Shown in pieces: positions 49,200 to 57,708 of a stretch of 64,000 nt of DNA. A program made the translations under genes and the position numbers. The DNA comes from Colimorpha sp045597945 (GTDB lineage Bacteria > Bacteroidota > Bacteroidia > Bacteroidales > P3), in NCBI GenBank assembly GCA_045597945.1, contig JAZLLD010000059.1, positions 1 to 64,000 of the forward strand, in the 5' to 3' direction. Position 1 is the first letter of the stretch, and the number at the start of each line of letters is the position of its first letter. The notes under the pieces are model-generated. The model worked only from the letters and a program-made list of their open reading frames with translations, was not told the DNA's origin and ran no database searches.

Positions 49200-49418
49200 C
49201 TATTTGTGACGATAAGTGATTCGACCCTTGGTAAGATCATACGGAGACATCTCGATGGAGACTTTGTCGCCAGGAAGGATCTTGATGTAATGCATGCGCA
49301 TTTTACCAGAGATGTGGGCAATGATTTCATGACCATTCTCAAGCTGTACGCGGAACATTGCGTTTCCCAAGGATTCGGTAACGGTTCCGTCCAATTGTAT
49401 GGAAGATTGTTTTGCCAT
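49200..49418 (-). CDS. infA: Translation initiation factor IF-1
   Basis: The 72-residue protein is a single OB-fold: MAKQSSIQLDGTVTESLGNA, FRVQLENGHEIIAHISGKMR and LPGDKVSIEMSPYDLTKGRI. It binds the 30S A site with IF-2 and IF-3 during initiation. Located 15 bases after map and 58 before rpmJ, as in other Bacteroidota spc-alpha operons. Confidence 0.98.
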   Translation of the reverse strand: MAKQSSIQLDGTVTESLGNAMFRVQLENGHEIIAHISGKMRMHYIKILPGDKVSIEMSPYDLTKGRITYRHK

Positions 49419-49433
49419 TAATAAAATCGTCTT

Positions 49434-50204
49434 TTAATTGTTTTCAATAAATTCGAAAGTAGATAGAATGTCAGGACCATTGGCGCCAATAGCTACAGTG
49501 TGCTCGAAATGTGCGGCAGGCTTACCGTCTTTGGTACGGCAGGTCCAACCATCCTCGTTGGAGAATTTCACATTCTTGGAACCCATACAGACCATGGGCT
49601 CAACCGCAATGACCATACCTTCTTTCAGAAGGGGGCCAGTGCCTCGCACACCATAATTAGGCACATTAGGACTCTCATGCATTTTGAAGCCTACACCATG
49701 ACCGCAAAGTTCGCGGACGACAGAGTAGCCGTTCTTCTCGCAATGCATCTGAACAGCGCTGCCAATATCGCCAATGCGGTTGCCGGCCTTGCATTTATCG
49801 AGTCCAATATAAAGAGCCTCTTTAGTGGTCTTAAGAAGACGTTGCATCTCGGGAGTGGCCTCGCCACAAGTGAAGGTGTAAGCGGAATCGCCAACATAAC
49901 CATTCAACTCAATGACGCAGTCAAGAGAGATGTTGTCGCCCTCATTGATGAAGACATCTTCGCGAGGAATGCCGTGAACAACGACATCGTTAACGGAGAT
50001 ACAGAAGGCTGCGGGGAATCCCTCATAACCTTTGCAGAGAGGGATACCGCCATTGTCGCGAATGAACTGCTCGCCAATCTTATCAAGATAGGCGGTGGTA
50101 ACACCCGAACGAATATGACGGCCCACCTCGGCGAGAGCTTTACCGACGAGGCGGGCACTGTCACGTATCAGTTCAATTTCTTCTTTAGTCTTTAAGAGGA
50201 TCAT
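49434..50204 (-). CDS. map: Methionine aminopeptidase, type I
   Basis: The 256-residue enzyme removes the initiator Met from new proteins. The five metal ligands are visible in order: Asp in ISLDCVIELNGYVGD (two Asp), His in ELCGHGVGFKMHESP, Glu in MVIAVEPMV, and Glu in the C-terminal FEHTVAI region. Length is canonical for type I without an N-terminal extension. It lies 18 bases after secY, a common arrangement. Confidence 0.97.
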   Translation of the reverse strand: MILLKTKEEIELIRDSARLVGKALAEVGRHIRSGVTTAYLDKIGEQFIRDNGGIPLCKGYEGFPAAFCISVNDVVVHGIPREDVFINEGDNISLDCVIELNGYVGDSAYTFTCGEATPEMQRLLKTTKEALYIGLDKCKAGNRIGDIGSAVQMHCEKNGYSVVRELCGHGVGFKMHESPNVPNYGVRGTGPLLKEGMVIAVEPMVCMGSKNVKFSNEDGWTCRTKDGKPAAHFEHTVAIGANGPDILSTFEFIENN

Positions 50205-50222
50205 GATCTAATTTTTAATGTC

Positions 50223-51575
50223 TTACATAGACATGGAGGAACGGCCTTTAATACGACCGGACTTTGTGAGACCGTCGTAGTGGCGCATAAGTAAGTGGCT
50301 CTCGATCTGCTGAAGCGTGTCAAGAATAACACCGACAAGAATCAGGAGGGAGGTACCACCATAGAATTGAGCAAACTGAGTGTTCACATTGAACAGACGA
50401 ACGATAGCGGGAAGGATAGCCACAATTGCCAAGAAGATGGAACCGGGAAGAGTGACCTTGGAAAGGACGTTCTCAATATACTCCTCAGTTTTCTTACCAG
50501 GTTTGATGCCGGGGATGAAACCACCATTCTTCTTCATGTTATCGGAAATATCCTTAGGATTGATTGCAATAGCAGTGTAGAAATAGGTGAAGACGACAAC
50601 CAGGACGAAGAAAACGAGATTGTACCAGAAACCATTGTAGTCAGCAAAAGCCATCATAAACTTGCTATCGGAGTTGCCAGTGAAACCCATTAAAGTGATA
50701 GGGATGAACATGATTGCCTGAGCAAAGATGATAGGCATTACACCAGCAGCATTCACCTTGATGGGAATGTAGTTACGGACACCGCCATACTGCTTGTTGC
50801 CAACCATACGCTTTGCATACTGCACGGTGATACGACGAGTACCCTGAACGAGCAGAATGACCAGGAGGATAACAGCAAGAAGGACGACGATCTCAAGGAG
50901 GAACATCACCATGCCACCACCAGCATCAGTAAGGCGAGAGCCAAACTCAGCAAAGAGTGCGAAGGGCAGGCGGGCGATGATACCGATCATAATGAGCAGG
51001 GAGATACCGTTACCAACACCTTTCTCGGTGATGCGCTCGCCAAGCCACATGACGAAAAGGGTACCAGCAATCAGAATGATGATGCTGGAAGCCCAGAAGC
51101 CGAAAGTGGGGGAGCTGCCATCGAAGGGGTAGATAGCAGTAGAAGAGGCACCGAGCTGATATCTCATATTAGTGATATAAGCAGGAGCCTGGAAGCCGGT
51201 GATAAGAACAGTGAGGAGACGGGTAATCTGGGTCATTTTTCTACGACCACTCTCACCTTCCTGCTGCATCTTCTTGAAGCGGGGGATAACCATGACAAAC
51301 AGCTGAATCACGATGGACGCAGTGATGTAGGGCATGATACCCAAAGCGAAGATGGATGCATTGGAGAACGCACCACCGGAGAACATGTTCAACAGACCCA
51401 TCAAACCATCGGAACCCTGGCTCTGCAGATTCTGCAGCTGAGAAGGATCGACACCAGGAAGGACCACGTAACAGCCGATGCGGTACACGAGGACCAAAGC
51501 AATGGTATAGAGGATTCTCTTGCGCAGGTCTTCGATAGACCAGATGTTTTTGATTGTCTGTATAAATCTCTTCAT
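50223..51575 (-). CDS. secY: Protein translocase subunit SecY
   Basis: The 450-residue channel protein has ten membrane helices starting RILYTIALVLVYRIGCYVVL, with the plug region PGVDPSQLQN and conserved cytoplasmic loops (RITEKGVGNGISLLIMIGI and GFIPGIKPGKKTEEYI). It forms the pore of the Sec translocon with SecE/SecG. The gap of 87 bp to rplO holds a strong hairpin (51603-51648), and secY is followed closely by map. Confidence 0.98.
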   Translation of the reverse strand: MKRFIQTIKNIWSIEDLRKRILYTIALVLVYRIGCYVVLPGVDPSQLQNLQSQGSDGLMGLLNMFSGGAFSNASIFALGIMPYITASIVIQLFVMVIPRFKKMQQEGESGRRKMTQITRLLTVLITGFQAPAYITNMRYQLGASSTAIYPFDGSSPTFGFWASSIIILIAGTLFVMWLGERITEKGVGNGISLLIMIGIIARLPFALFAEFGSRLTDAGGGMVMFLLEIVVLLAVILLVILLVQGTRRITVQYAKRMVGNKQYGGVRNYIPIKVNAAGVMPIIFAQAIMFIPITLMGFTGNSDSKFMMAFADYNGFWYNLVFFVLVVVFTYFYTAIAINPKDISDNMKKNGGFIPGIKPGKKTEEYIENVLSKVTLPGSIFLAIVAILPAIVRLFNVNTQFAQFYGGTSLLILVGVILDTLQQIESHLLMRHYDGLTKSGRIKGRSSMSM

Positions 51576-51602
51576 AGTAAGTTAGATTTTCAAGTTTTCA
51601 GA

Positions 51603-51648
51603 TTTTCAGATTTTCAGCCACATGTGCGTGTATCTGAAAATCTGAAAA
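51603..51648 (-). other. Hairpin with tandem ATTTTCAG words in the rplO-secY gap
   Basis: TTTTCAGATTTTCAG occurs in two overlapping registers (51595-51609 and 51603-51617), and both can pair with CTGAAAATCTGAAAA at 51634-51648, a perfect 15-bp stem. It lies between ribosomal protein and translocase genes, so it may adjust the expression of secY. Confidence 0.7.
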
Positions 51649-51662
51649 CCCGATTATCAAAA

Positions 51663-52112
51663 TTATTCAATTACTGTAGCAACACCGCCCTTAGCTTCGA
51701 TAGCCTGCTTAGCAGTAGCGCTGAAAGCGTGAGCAGCAACGTTGATAGTCTTGTTGAGTTCGCCACGGCCGAGGATCTTGATGCGATCCTTACCGGAGAT
51801 CAAACCGTTCTGCTTGAAGACCTCAACATTGAATTCGTTGATGTTCTTAGCTTCAGCAAGAGCGTTAAGGGTGTCGATATTGATACCAACATACTCAACA
51901 CGGTTGATGTTTTTAAAACCGAACTTAGGAAGACGACGATAGATGGGCATCTGACCACCTTCGAAACCGATCTTCTGGTGATAACCCGAACGAGCCTTGG
52001 CACCCTTGTTACCACGGGTAGCAGTACCGCCCTTACCGGAACCGGCACCACGGCCGATACGTTTAGAATGCTTGATGGAACCTTCTGCGGGTTTGAGATT
52101 ATTTAAGCTCAT
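51663..52112 (-). CDS. rplO: 50S ribosomal protein L15
   Basis: The 149-residue protein begins MSLNNLKPAEGSIKHSKRIG and has the Gly-rich extension RGAGSGKGGTATRGNKGAKA, followed by GFEGGQMPIYRRLPKFGFKN, as in all bacterial L15. It binds 23S rRNA late in 50S assembly. It lies between rpmD and secY. Confidence 0.98.
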   Translation of the reverse strand: MSLNNLKPAEGSIKHSKRIGRGAGSGKGGTATRGNKGAKARSGYHQKIGFEGGQMPIYRRLPKFGFKNINRVEYVGINIDTLNALAEAKNINEFNVEVFKQNGLISGKDRIKILGRGELNKTINVAAHAFSATAKQAIEAKGGVATVIE

Positions 52113-52163
52113 AATTTTTTCTCTTTTTTTACCCTAAGGCAACCCCTAGGGAGTGTCTAACAA

Positions 52164-52349
52164 TTAATTTTCCTCAACAGTGATTAAGTGTTTCACCTTT
52201 TCAATCATACCGCGAACCTGGGGATTGTCAACGATGGTTCGCTCATGGTTGATCTTCTTCAGACCGAGAGCAGCCATAGTTCTTTTCTGGCGAGCGGGAC
52301 GACCGATGATACTTCTAACCTGTTTGATTTTCAAAGTCTTTTCTGCCAT
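52164..52349 (-). CDS. rpmD: 50S ribosomal protein L30
   Basis: The 61-residue protein (KIKQVRSIIGRPARQKRTMA, ALGLKKINHERTIVDNPQVR) is the usual bacterial L30 length and fold. It is 18 bases after rpsE and 51 before rplO. Confidence 0.97.
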   Translation of the reverse strand: MAEKTLKIKQVRSIIGRPARQKRTMAALGLKKINHERTIVDNPQVRGMIEKVKHLITVEEN

Positions 52350-52367
52350 GATTCTTACCTCCTATGA

Positions 52368-52886
52368 TTAACCGTTAAACACTTTGTCGAGAGTGATACC
52401 GCGGAGTTCAGCGACCATGCAAGGATCTTTCATCTGCAGCAGTGCATTGATGGTGGCCTTGACAACACTATGGGGGTTGCTGGAACCTTTGCACTTAGCA
52501 AGCACGTCCTTAACACCAACGCTCTCCAAAACGGCACGCATAGCACCACCAGCGATAACGCCAGTACCAGGAGCTGCGGGTTTCAGGAAGACGCGAGCGC
52601 CACTGTACTTACCGCTCTGCTCGTGGGGAATAGTACCTTTGAGAACGGGAACCTTGATGAGGTTCTTCTTAGCGTCGTCAACACCCTTCTGGATGGCGGC
52701 CTGGACTTCCTTGGCTTTACCAAGACCATAACCTACGACACCGTTTTCATTTCCAATAACGACGATGGCAGCAAAGGTGAAAGTTCTACCACCCTTGGTA
52801 ACCTTGGTTACGCGATTAATAGCAACGAGACGATCTTTGAACTCGATTTCGCTAGATTTTACTCTTTTTACGTTTACTTCTGCCAT
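52368..52886 (-). CDS. rpsE: 30S ribosomal protein S5
   Basis: The 172-residue protein carries the S5 double-stranded RNA-binding domain (FKDRLVAINRVTKVTKGGRT, FTFAAIVVIGNENGVVGYGL) and the C-terminal fold (PAAPGTGVIAGGAMRAVLES). S5 affects decoding accuracy and 30S assembly. It starts six bases after rplR. Confidence 0.98.
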   Translation of the reverse strand: MAEVNVKRVKSSEIEFKDRLVAINRVTKVTKGGRTFTFAAIVVIGNENGVVGYGLGKAKEVQAAIQKGVDDAKKNLIKVPVLKGTIPHEQSGKYSGARVFLKPAAPGTGVIAGGAMRAVLESVGVKDVLAKCKGSSNPHSVVKATINALLQMKDPCMVAELRGITLDKVFNG

Positions 52887-52892
52887 GACTTA

Positions 52893-53246
52893 TTAGAATT
52901 TTAAACCACCTTCTCTGGCACCATCTGCCAACGATTTAACACGACCGTGATAGAGGTAGCCATTACGGTCAAACACCACGGTATTGATACCAGCAGCGAT
53001 AGCGCGCTCAGCCAGAACCTTGCCGACCTTTGCAGCGACTTCGCTCTTTGTGCCACTCTTTTCAACACCTTTCTCCAAGGAGGAAGCTGCGGTCAGTGTC
53101 ACACCTTTTACATCGTCAATCACCTGTGCATAAATTTCCTTATTGCTTCTGAACACAGACAGACGCGGCATTTCTGCAGTACCGCTGATCTTATGACGAA
53201 TGCGGAATTTAATCTTAGTTCTTCTTATATCTTTCTTTGTAGCCAT
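52893..53246 (-). CDS. rplR: 50S ribosomal protein L18
   Basis: The 117-residue protein has the 5S rRNA-binding pattern RLSVFRSNKEIYAQVIDD and the C-terminal VVFDRNGYLYHGRVKSLADG. Together with L5 and L25 it attaches 5S rRNA to the 50S subunit. It follows rplF by 31 bases. Confidence 0.98.
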   Translation of the reverse strand: MATKKDIRRTKIKFRIRHKISGTAEMPRLSVFRSNKEIYAQVIDDVKGVTLTAASSLEKGVEKSGTKSEVAAKVGKVLAERAIAAGINTVVFDRNGYLYHGRVKSLADGAREGGLKF

Positions 53247-53277
53247 AATTTCTTATACTTAGGCGTTCTAATTATTA

Positions 53278-53832
53278 TTATTTAGCAGCAGCTTTACCAG
53301 CCTTCTTACGAACCTCTTCGCCCTGGAAGCGGATACCTTTGCCCTTGTAGGGCTCGGGTTTGCGCAGGGAACGAATCTTAGCTGCAGCCTGACCAAGGAT
53401 CTGCTTGTCGCAGCAGGTCATGGTGATGATGGGGTTCTTACCCTTCTCAGTAACGGTCTCAACATGGATTTCGGGAGCCAGTTCGAAGAAGATCTTGTGG
53501 CTGTAGCCGAGGTCCATCTCCATTACGTTACCGGTAGCCTGAACTTTGTAACCGACACCAATAACTTCCTGGACGCATTTGAAACCTTCGGAAACACCTT
53601 TCACCATATTGGCAACGAGGGCGCGATAAAGACCATGCATGGCCTTGTGCTCTTTGCTGTCAGAGGGGCGCACGAAATGGAGGTGACCATCCTCATTATT
53701 GATGGTGATAGCGGGGTTTACCTGCTGGGTGAGCTCACCCTTGGGTCCCTTAACAGTAATGACATTTTCGGGAGATACCTTAACTTCGACACCTGCGGGC
53801 AGGGCGATGGGCATATTACCAATTCTTGACAT
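53278..53832 (-). CDS. rplF: 50S ribosomal protein L6
   Basis: The 184-residue protein starts MSRIGNMPIALPAGVEVKVS and consists of two repeats of the L6 fold; the second includes VGVGYKVQATGN-like and LRKPEPYKGKGIRFQGEEVR near the C-terminus. It supports the factor-binding region of the 50S. A Lys/Ala-rich short tail ends the protein. Confidence 0.98.
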   Translation of the reverse strand: MSRIGNMPIALPAGVEVKVSPENVITVKGPKGELTQQVNPAITINNEDGHLHFVRPSDSKEHKAMHGLYRALVANMVKGVSEGFKCVQEVIGVGYKVQATGNVMEMDLGYSHKIFFELAPEIHVETVTEKGKNPIITMTCCDKQILGQAAAKIRSLRKPEPYKGKGIRFQGEEVRKKAGKAAAK

Positions 53833-53855
53833 TTCTTATAATCTCCTCTCTTTAA

Positions 53856-54257
53856 TTAGCTGATGTAACAAATAACTTCACCACCGACATTCAGAGTACG
53901 AGCTTCCTTGTCAGTCATGAGACCTTTAGAAGTAGAGATGATGGCGATGCCAAGACCGTTGAGTACGCGGGGCATATCCTCAACACTGACATAACGACGG
54001 AGACCGGGGGTGCTGACGCGCTGGAGCTGGGAGATAGCGGAGATTTTGGTCACGGGGTGATATTTCAACGCAATCTTGATGCTCTGGTTGTGAGAGCCTT
54101 CGTTCTCGAATTTATAGTTCAGGATGTAACCTTTTTCGAACAAGATCTTGGTGATCTCTTTTTTCAGTTTAGAAGCAGGAATTTCAACGACTCTGTGCTT
54201 AGCTGCGATAGCATTACGCATGCGGGTCAAATAATCTGCAATAGGATCTGTTACCAT
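53856..54257 (-). CDS. rpsH: 30S ribosomal protein S8
   Basis: The 133-residue protein starts MVTDPIADYLTRMRNAIAAK and ends GLMTDKEARTLNVGGEVICY, as canonical S8. It is a primary 16S rRNA binder and in E. coli controls the spc operon. The 75-bp gap from rpsN carries a TAGCTTTG box at 54306-54313 on the minus strand, which could be an internal promoter. Confidence 0.98.
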   Translation of the reverse strand: MVTDPIADYLTRMRNAIAAKHRVVEIPASKLKKEITKILFEKGYILNYKFENEGSHNQSIKIALKYHPVTKISAISQLQRVSTPGLRRYVSVEDMPRVLNGLGIAIISTSKGLMTDKEARTLNVGGEVICYIS

Positions 54258-54305
54258 TTTATTTTACTTGATTTTAAGTTTTGTAGTATTGGGCTTGCCA
54301 ACTTG

Positions 54306-54313
54306 CAAAGCTA
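54306..54313 (-). promoter_or_regulatory. Possible internal promoter -7 box ahead of rpsH
   Basis: The minus strand reads TAGCTTTG, matching TAnnTTTG, 49 bases upstream of the rpsH start. No convincing -33 TTTG is present, so it may be chance. Confidence 0.35.
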
Positions 54314-54332
54314 CCAATGTGTTAATTATCTA

Positions 54333-54632
54333 TTACCAGCTGGATTTTTTAACACCGGGGATGAGACCATTGAGGGCCATCTCGCGGAAGTTGATACGGG
54401 AAATGCCGAACTGACGCATGTAACCCTTAGGACGGCCAGTGAGCTGGCAGCGGTTGTGCATGCGGATGGGGTTGGAGTTCTTGGGGAGCTTCTGGAGGGC
54501 GATGACAGCCTTCTCTACCTCCTCAGGTTCACCGGTACGGACGATTTCCTTTAAAGCGGCGCGCTTGGCAGCATAACGAGCAACCATTTTAGCTCTTTTG
54601 CGCTCTCTTGCTTTGATTGATTCTTTTGCCAT
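54333..54632 (-). CDS. rpsN: 30S ribosomal protein S14, zinc-free long form
   Basis: The 99-residue protein (MAKESIKARERKRAKMVARY...) is longer than the 61-residue zinc-binding S14 and has only one cysteine (HNRCQLTGRPKGYMRQFGIS), so it is the C-minus form. It lies six bases after rplE and is essential for the 30S head. Confidence 0.97.
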   Translation of the reverse strand: MAKESIKARERKRAKMVARYAAKRAALKEIVRTGEPEEVEKAVIALQKLPKNSNPIRMHNRCQLTGRPKGYMRQFGISRINFREMALNGLIPGVKKSSW

Positions 54633-54638
54633 TATCTC

Positions 54639-55199
54639 TTATTTTTGTTGATTCTTGAAAGGAATACCATAGAGTTTCAGCAGAGACATTGCCTCCTTAT
54701 CGGTGTTAGCCGAAGTAACGAAGGTGATGTCCATACCCTGGATGCGGTCGATCTTGTCGATGTCGATCTCAGGGAAGATGATCTGCTCGGAGATACCGAA
54801 GGTATAGTTACCCTTACCGTCGAAACCCTTGTCGTTGATACCGCGGAAGTCACGGATACGGGGGATAGATGCGGTGATAAGGCGCTCCAAGAACTCATAC
54901 ATGCGCTCGCCACGGAGGGTTACGCGGACGCCGATAGGCATACCACGACGCAGTTTGAAGTTAGAGATATCCTTACGGGATTTGGTAGCGACTGCTTTCT
55001 GGCCGGTGATGAGAGTCATTTCCTCAATACCCTTGTCGATGACTTTCTTGTCAGCGATAGCAGCTTTACCGAGACCCTGGTTAAGGGTGATTTTCTTCAG
55101 ACGAGGAGCCTGCATGACAGTCTTGTAGCCGTACTCTTTCATCAGAGCGGGCAGAATTTCCTCGTTATACTTGGTCTTTAAAGTAGGAATATATGCCAT
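54639..55199 (-). CDS. rplE: 50S ribosomal protein L5
   Basis: The 186-residue protein has PRLKKITLNQGLGKAAIADK, FKLRRGMPIGVRVTLRGERM and GIPFKNQQK at the end, as in bacterial L5. It binds 5S rRNA and contacts P-site tRNA. Its start codon shares one base with the rplX stop (TAATG), so translation is coupled. Confidence 0.98.
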   Translation of the reverse strand: MAYIPTLKTKYNEEILPALMKEYGYKTVMQAPRLKKITLNQGLGKAAIADKKVIDKGIEEMTLITGQKAVATKSRKDISNFKLRRGMPIGVRVTLRGERMYEFLERLITASIPRIRDFRGINDKGFDGKGNYTFGISEQIIFPEIDIDKIDRIQGMDITFVTSANTDKEAMSLLKLYGIPFKNQQK

Positions 55200-55513
55200 T
55201 ATTTAATCTCCTCACCTGATTTTTTGGAATAACGTACGATTTTGCCAGTTTTCTCATTAACGCGGCGGCCGATGCGGGTAGGAGTCTTACCTTCCATAAC
55301 CATGAGGTTAGAGATGTGGATAGGAGCTTCCTGCTCAACGATACCTCCCTGAGTGTTCTTAGCATTGGGCTTGGTATGCTTTTTGACGAGGTTACGACCT
55401 TCGACGATGGCGCGATTCTTTTCGGGATAAACCTTGAGCACCTTACCAGTCTTACCCTTGTCAGAGCCGGCAATTACCATAACGGTATCCCCTTTTTTAA
55501 CGTGCAATTTCAT
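55199..55513 (-). CDS. rplX: 50S ribosomal protein L24
   Basis: The 104-residue protein starts MKLHVKKGDTVMVIAGSDKG with a KOW domain (KTGKVLKVYPEKNRAIVEG). It is an assembly initiator of the 50S. It overlaps the rplE start by one base and lies 22 bases after rplN. Confidence 0.98.
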   Translation of the reverse strand: MKLHVKKGDTVMVIAGSDKGKTGKVLKVYPEKNRAIVEGRNLVKKHTKPNAKNTQGGIVEQEAPIHISNLMVMEGKTPTRIGRRVNEKTGKIVRYSKKSGEEIK

Positions 55514-55535
55514 TTCTTATTCTTCTTTTTAATTT

Positions 55536-55904
55536 TTACAATACTTCAGGAGCCAGCGAAACGATCTTCATGAATTGTTTGTCACGGAGTTCGCGTGCGA
55601 CGGGTCCGAAGATACGAGTGCCACGGAGCTCATCGTTAGCGGTGAGGAGGACACATGCGTTGTCGTCGAAGCGGATGTAGCTACCATCATTGCGACGAAT
55701 TTCTTTCTTGGTACGGACCACAACTGCTTTAGAAACAGTTCCCTTTTTAACGCTGCCAGAGGGGATGGCGTCTTTGATAGCAACCACGATAGTGTCGCCA
55801 ACGGAGGCGTAACGCTTCTTGGTGCCGCCGAGGACGCGGATACAGAGAGCGCTCTTTGCGCCACTGTTATCGGCAACGGTCATTCTAGTTTCTTGCTGTA
55901 TCAT
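55536..55904 (-). CDS. rplN: 50S ribosomal protein L14
   Basis: The 122-residue protein begins MIQQETRMTVADNSGAKSAL and has VVVRTKKEIRRNDGSYIRFD and GTRIFGPVARELRDKQFMKI, fully canonical. It forms an intersubunit bridge and is also the binding site of silencing factor RsfS. Confidence 0.98.
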   Translation of the reverse strand: MIQQETRMTVADNSGAKSALCIRVLGGTKKRYASVGDTIVVAIKDAIPSGSVKKGTVSKAVVVRTKKEIRRNDGSYIRFDDNACVLLTANDELRGTRIFGPVARELRDKQFMKIVSLAPEVL

Positions 55905-55942
55905 TTCTTTTTGATCTTTTTGACTTGGGGGGTTGTGACTAA

Positions 55943-56197
55943 TTACTTAGCTCTCTCAACGATTTCGACGAGACGCCAGCACTTGTTCTTGCTCAAAGGA
56001 CGGGTTTCCATGATGCGAACGGTATCGCCAATGTTAGCCTCGTTCTTCTCATCGTGAGCCATGAATTTGGTGGACTTTTTCACGAACTTGCCATACATGG
56101 GGTGCTTAACCTTACGCTCGACCATGATGACGATGGACTTGTCCATCTTGTTGCTCACCACAACACCGACTCTTTCTTTTCTTAAATTTCTTTCCAT
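55943..56197 (-). CDS. rpsQ: 30S ribosomal protein S17
   Basis: The 84-residue OB-fold protein (MERNLRKERVGVVVSNKMDK, HPMYGKFVKKSTKFMAHDEK) is a primary 16S rRNA binder. It begins eight bases after rpmC. Confidence 0.98.
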   Translation of the reverse strand: MERNLRKERVGVVVSNKMDKSIVIMVERKVKHPMYGKFVKKSTKFMAHDEKNEANIGDTVRIMETRPLSKNKCWRLVEIVERAK

Positions 56198-56205
56198 ATC
56201 TACAG

Positions 56206-56415
56206 TTAGTTCTGCTTCTGTTCAGCGATTTCGCGAGCGCGAAGTTCAGTGAGACAGCGAGCAATGGTTTTTCTACTTTCTTTTATCTTATTGGGGTTCT
56301 CGAGCGGGGAGACAGCATGGGTCATAAGCATCTTCTGATACATGGTGCGCTCGGCGTCCAACTTCTCTTTGATTTCAGCAGTCGAAAGCTCTTTTAAAAC
56401 TAATTCGTTCTTCAT
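56206..56415 (-). CDS. rpmC: 50S ribosomal protein L29
   Basis: The 69-residue two-helix protein (LKELSTAEIKEKLDAERTMY, NPNKIKESRKTIARCLTELR) lies at the exit tunnel near L23. It starts 16 bases after rplP, as in the S10 operon. Confidence 0.97.
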   Translation of the reverse strand: MKNELVLKELSTAEIKEKLDAERTMYQKMLMTHAVSPLENPNKIKESRKTIARCLTELRAREIAEQKQN

Positions 56416-56431
56416 GACTGTATCTTCTTAT

Positions 56432-56854
56432 TTATTCTTCGATATAATCTCTTTTAACAACAAACTTGGTCGAGATGGGGAGCTTCTGAGCTGCCAGACG
56501 GAGAGCCTCCTTAGCGATATCCATGGGAACGCCTTCGCATTCGAACAGGATAGTGCCGGGCATTACGCGGGCAACAAAGTATTCGGGAGCACCCTTACCC
56601 TTACCCATACGAACCTCATTAGGTTTCTTGGTGATGGGCTTGTCGGGGAAGATGCGGATCCAAATCTGACCTTCACGTTTCATGTGACGCGTTACAGCTT
56701 GACGTGCAGCCTCTATTTGACGACCTGTGATGAAACAGGTTTCCAGGGATTTGATACCAAAGGTACCGAAAGCCAACTCGTGACCACGGAAAGCATTGCC
56801 TTTAATTTTACCCTTTTGCTGCTTTCTATATCTTGTTTTCTTAGGTTGTAACAT
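56432..56854 (-). CDS. rplP: 50S ribosomal protein L16
   Basis: The 140-residue protein begins MLQPKKTRYRKQQKGKIKGN and has KKPNEVRMGKGKGAPEYFVA. It helps place A-site tRNA. It follows rpsC after a 69-bp gap without visible structure. Confidence 0.98.
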   Translation of the reverse strand: MLQPKKTRYRKQQKGKIKGNAFRGHELAFGTFGIKSLETCFITGRQIEAARQAVTRHMKREGQIWIRIFPDKPITKKPNEVRMGKGKGAPEYFVARVMPGTILFECEGVPMDIAKEALRLAAQKLPISTKFVVKRDYIEE

Positions 56855-56923
56855 TTTTCTTCTTGTTTAGCGGTTAGCAGTATTGGTTTGATAATAACCT
56901 TTCAACTTTTAACCTGGAACCTT

Positions 56924-57682
56924 TTATTTACTGTTGTTATTTCTGTTGTTGCTCGGACGACGACGGGGAGCGCCATTGCCGCCACGACGTTCACCACCCA
57001 TAGCGGGGCGATGCTCTTTCTGCTGACCACCAACGGTGGAGGGAACGAGTTCGCGCTTGCCATAGATGACACCACGGCAGATGTAAACCTTTACACCAAT
57101 GCGGCCGTAGGTAGTGTGAGCTTCAGCCTGAGCGTAGTCAATATCAGCACGGAGGGTGTGCAGAGGAGTACGACCCTCTTTGTAGTGCTCGCTACGAGCG
57201 ATTTCAGCACCACCGATACGACCAGAGATGGAGACCTTGATACCCTCGGCACCAGAACGCATAGTACCAGTGATAGCGTTCTTGATGGCGCGACGATACT
57301 GAATACGGCCTTCGATCTGCTTAGCGATATTCTGAGCAACGAGAACAGCATCAAGTTCAGGGCGTTTAACCTCAGAGATGTTGATCTGAACGTCCTTGCC
57401 AGTAAGTTTCTTCAGTTCTTCCTTCAGTTTGTCAACCTCGGAGCCAGCCTTACCGATGATGATACCGGGACGAGCGGTATTGATAGTGACGGTGAGGAGC
57501 TTAAGGGTTCTCTCGATGTAGATTTTCGAGATAGAGGCCTTTGCGAGACGGGCATTGAGATATTTACGGATTTTGTCGTCCTCAACGAGTTTCTGCTCGA
57601 ACTTACGACCACCGTACCAGTTAGAATCCCATCCGCGGATGATGCCTAAACGATTTCCAATTGGGTTAGTTTTTTGTCCCAT
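56924..57682 (-). CDS. rpsC: 30S ribosomal protein S3
   Basis: The 252-residue protein has MGQKTNPIGNRLGIIRGWDS, the KH domain (ARPGIIIGKAGSEVDKLKEE) and YGRIGVKVYICRGVIYG. A basic low-complexity tail (RRGGNGAPRRRPSNNRNNNSK) extends past the E. coli end. S3 lines the mRNA entrance and has helicase-like function. Confidence 0.98.
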   Translation of the reverse strand: MGQKTNPIGNRLGIIRGWDSNWYGGRKFEQKLVEDDKIRKYLNARLAKASISKIYIERTLKLLTVTINTARPGIIIGKAGSEVDKLKEELKKLTGKDVQINISEVKRPELDAVLVAQNIAKQIEGRIQYRRAIKNAITGTMRSGAEGIKVSISGRIGGAEIARSEHYKEGRTPLHTLRADIDYAQAEAHTTYGRIGVKVYICRGVIYGKRELVPSTVGGQQKEHRPAMGGERRGGNGAPRRRPSNNRNNNSK

Positions 57683-57708
57683 TGTTTACTTTCTTCTTAT
57701 TTTATTAA

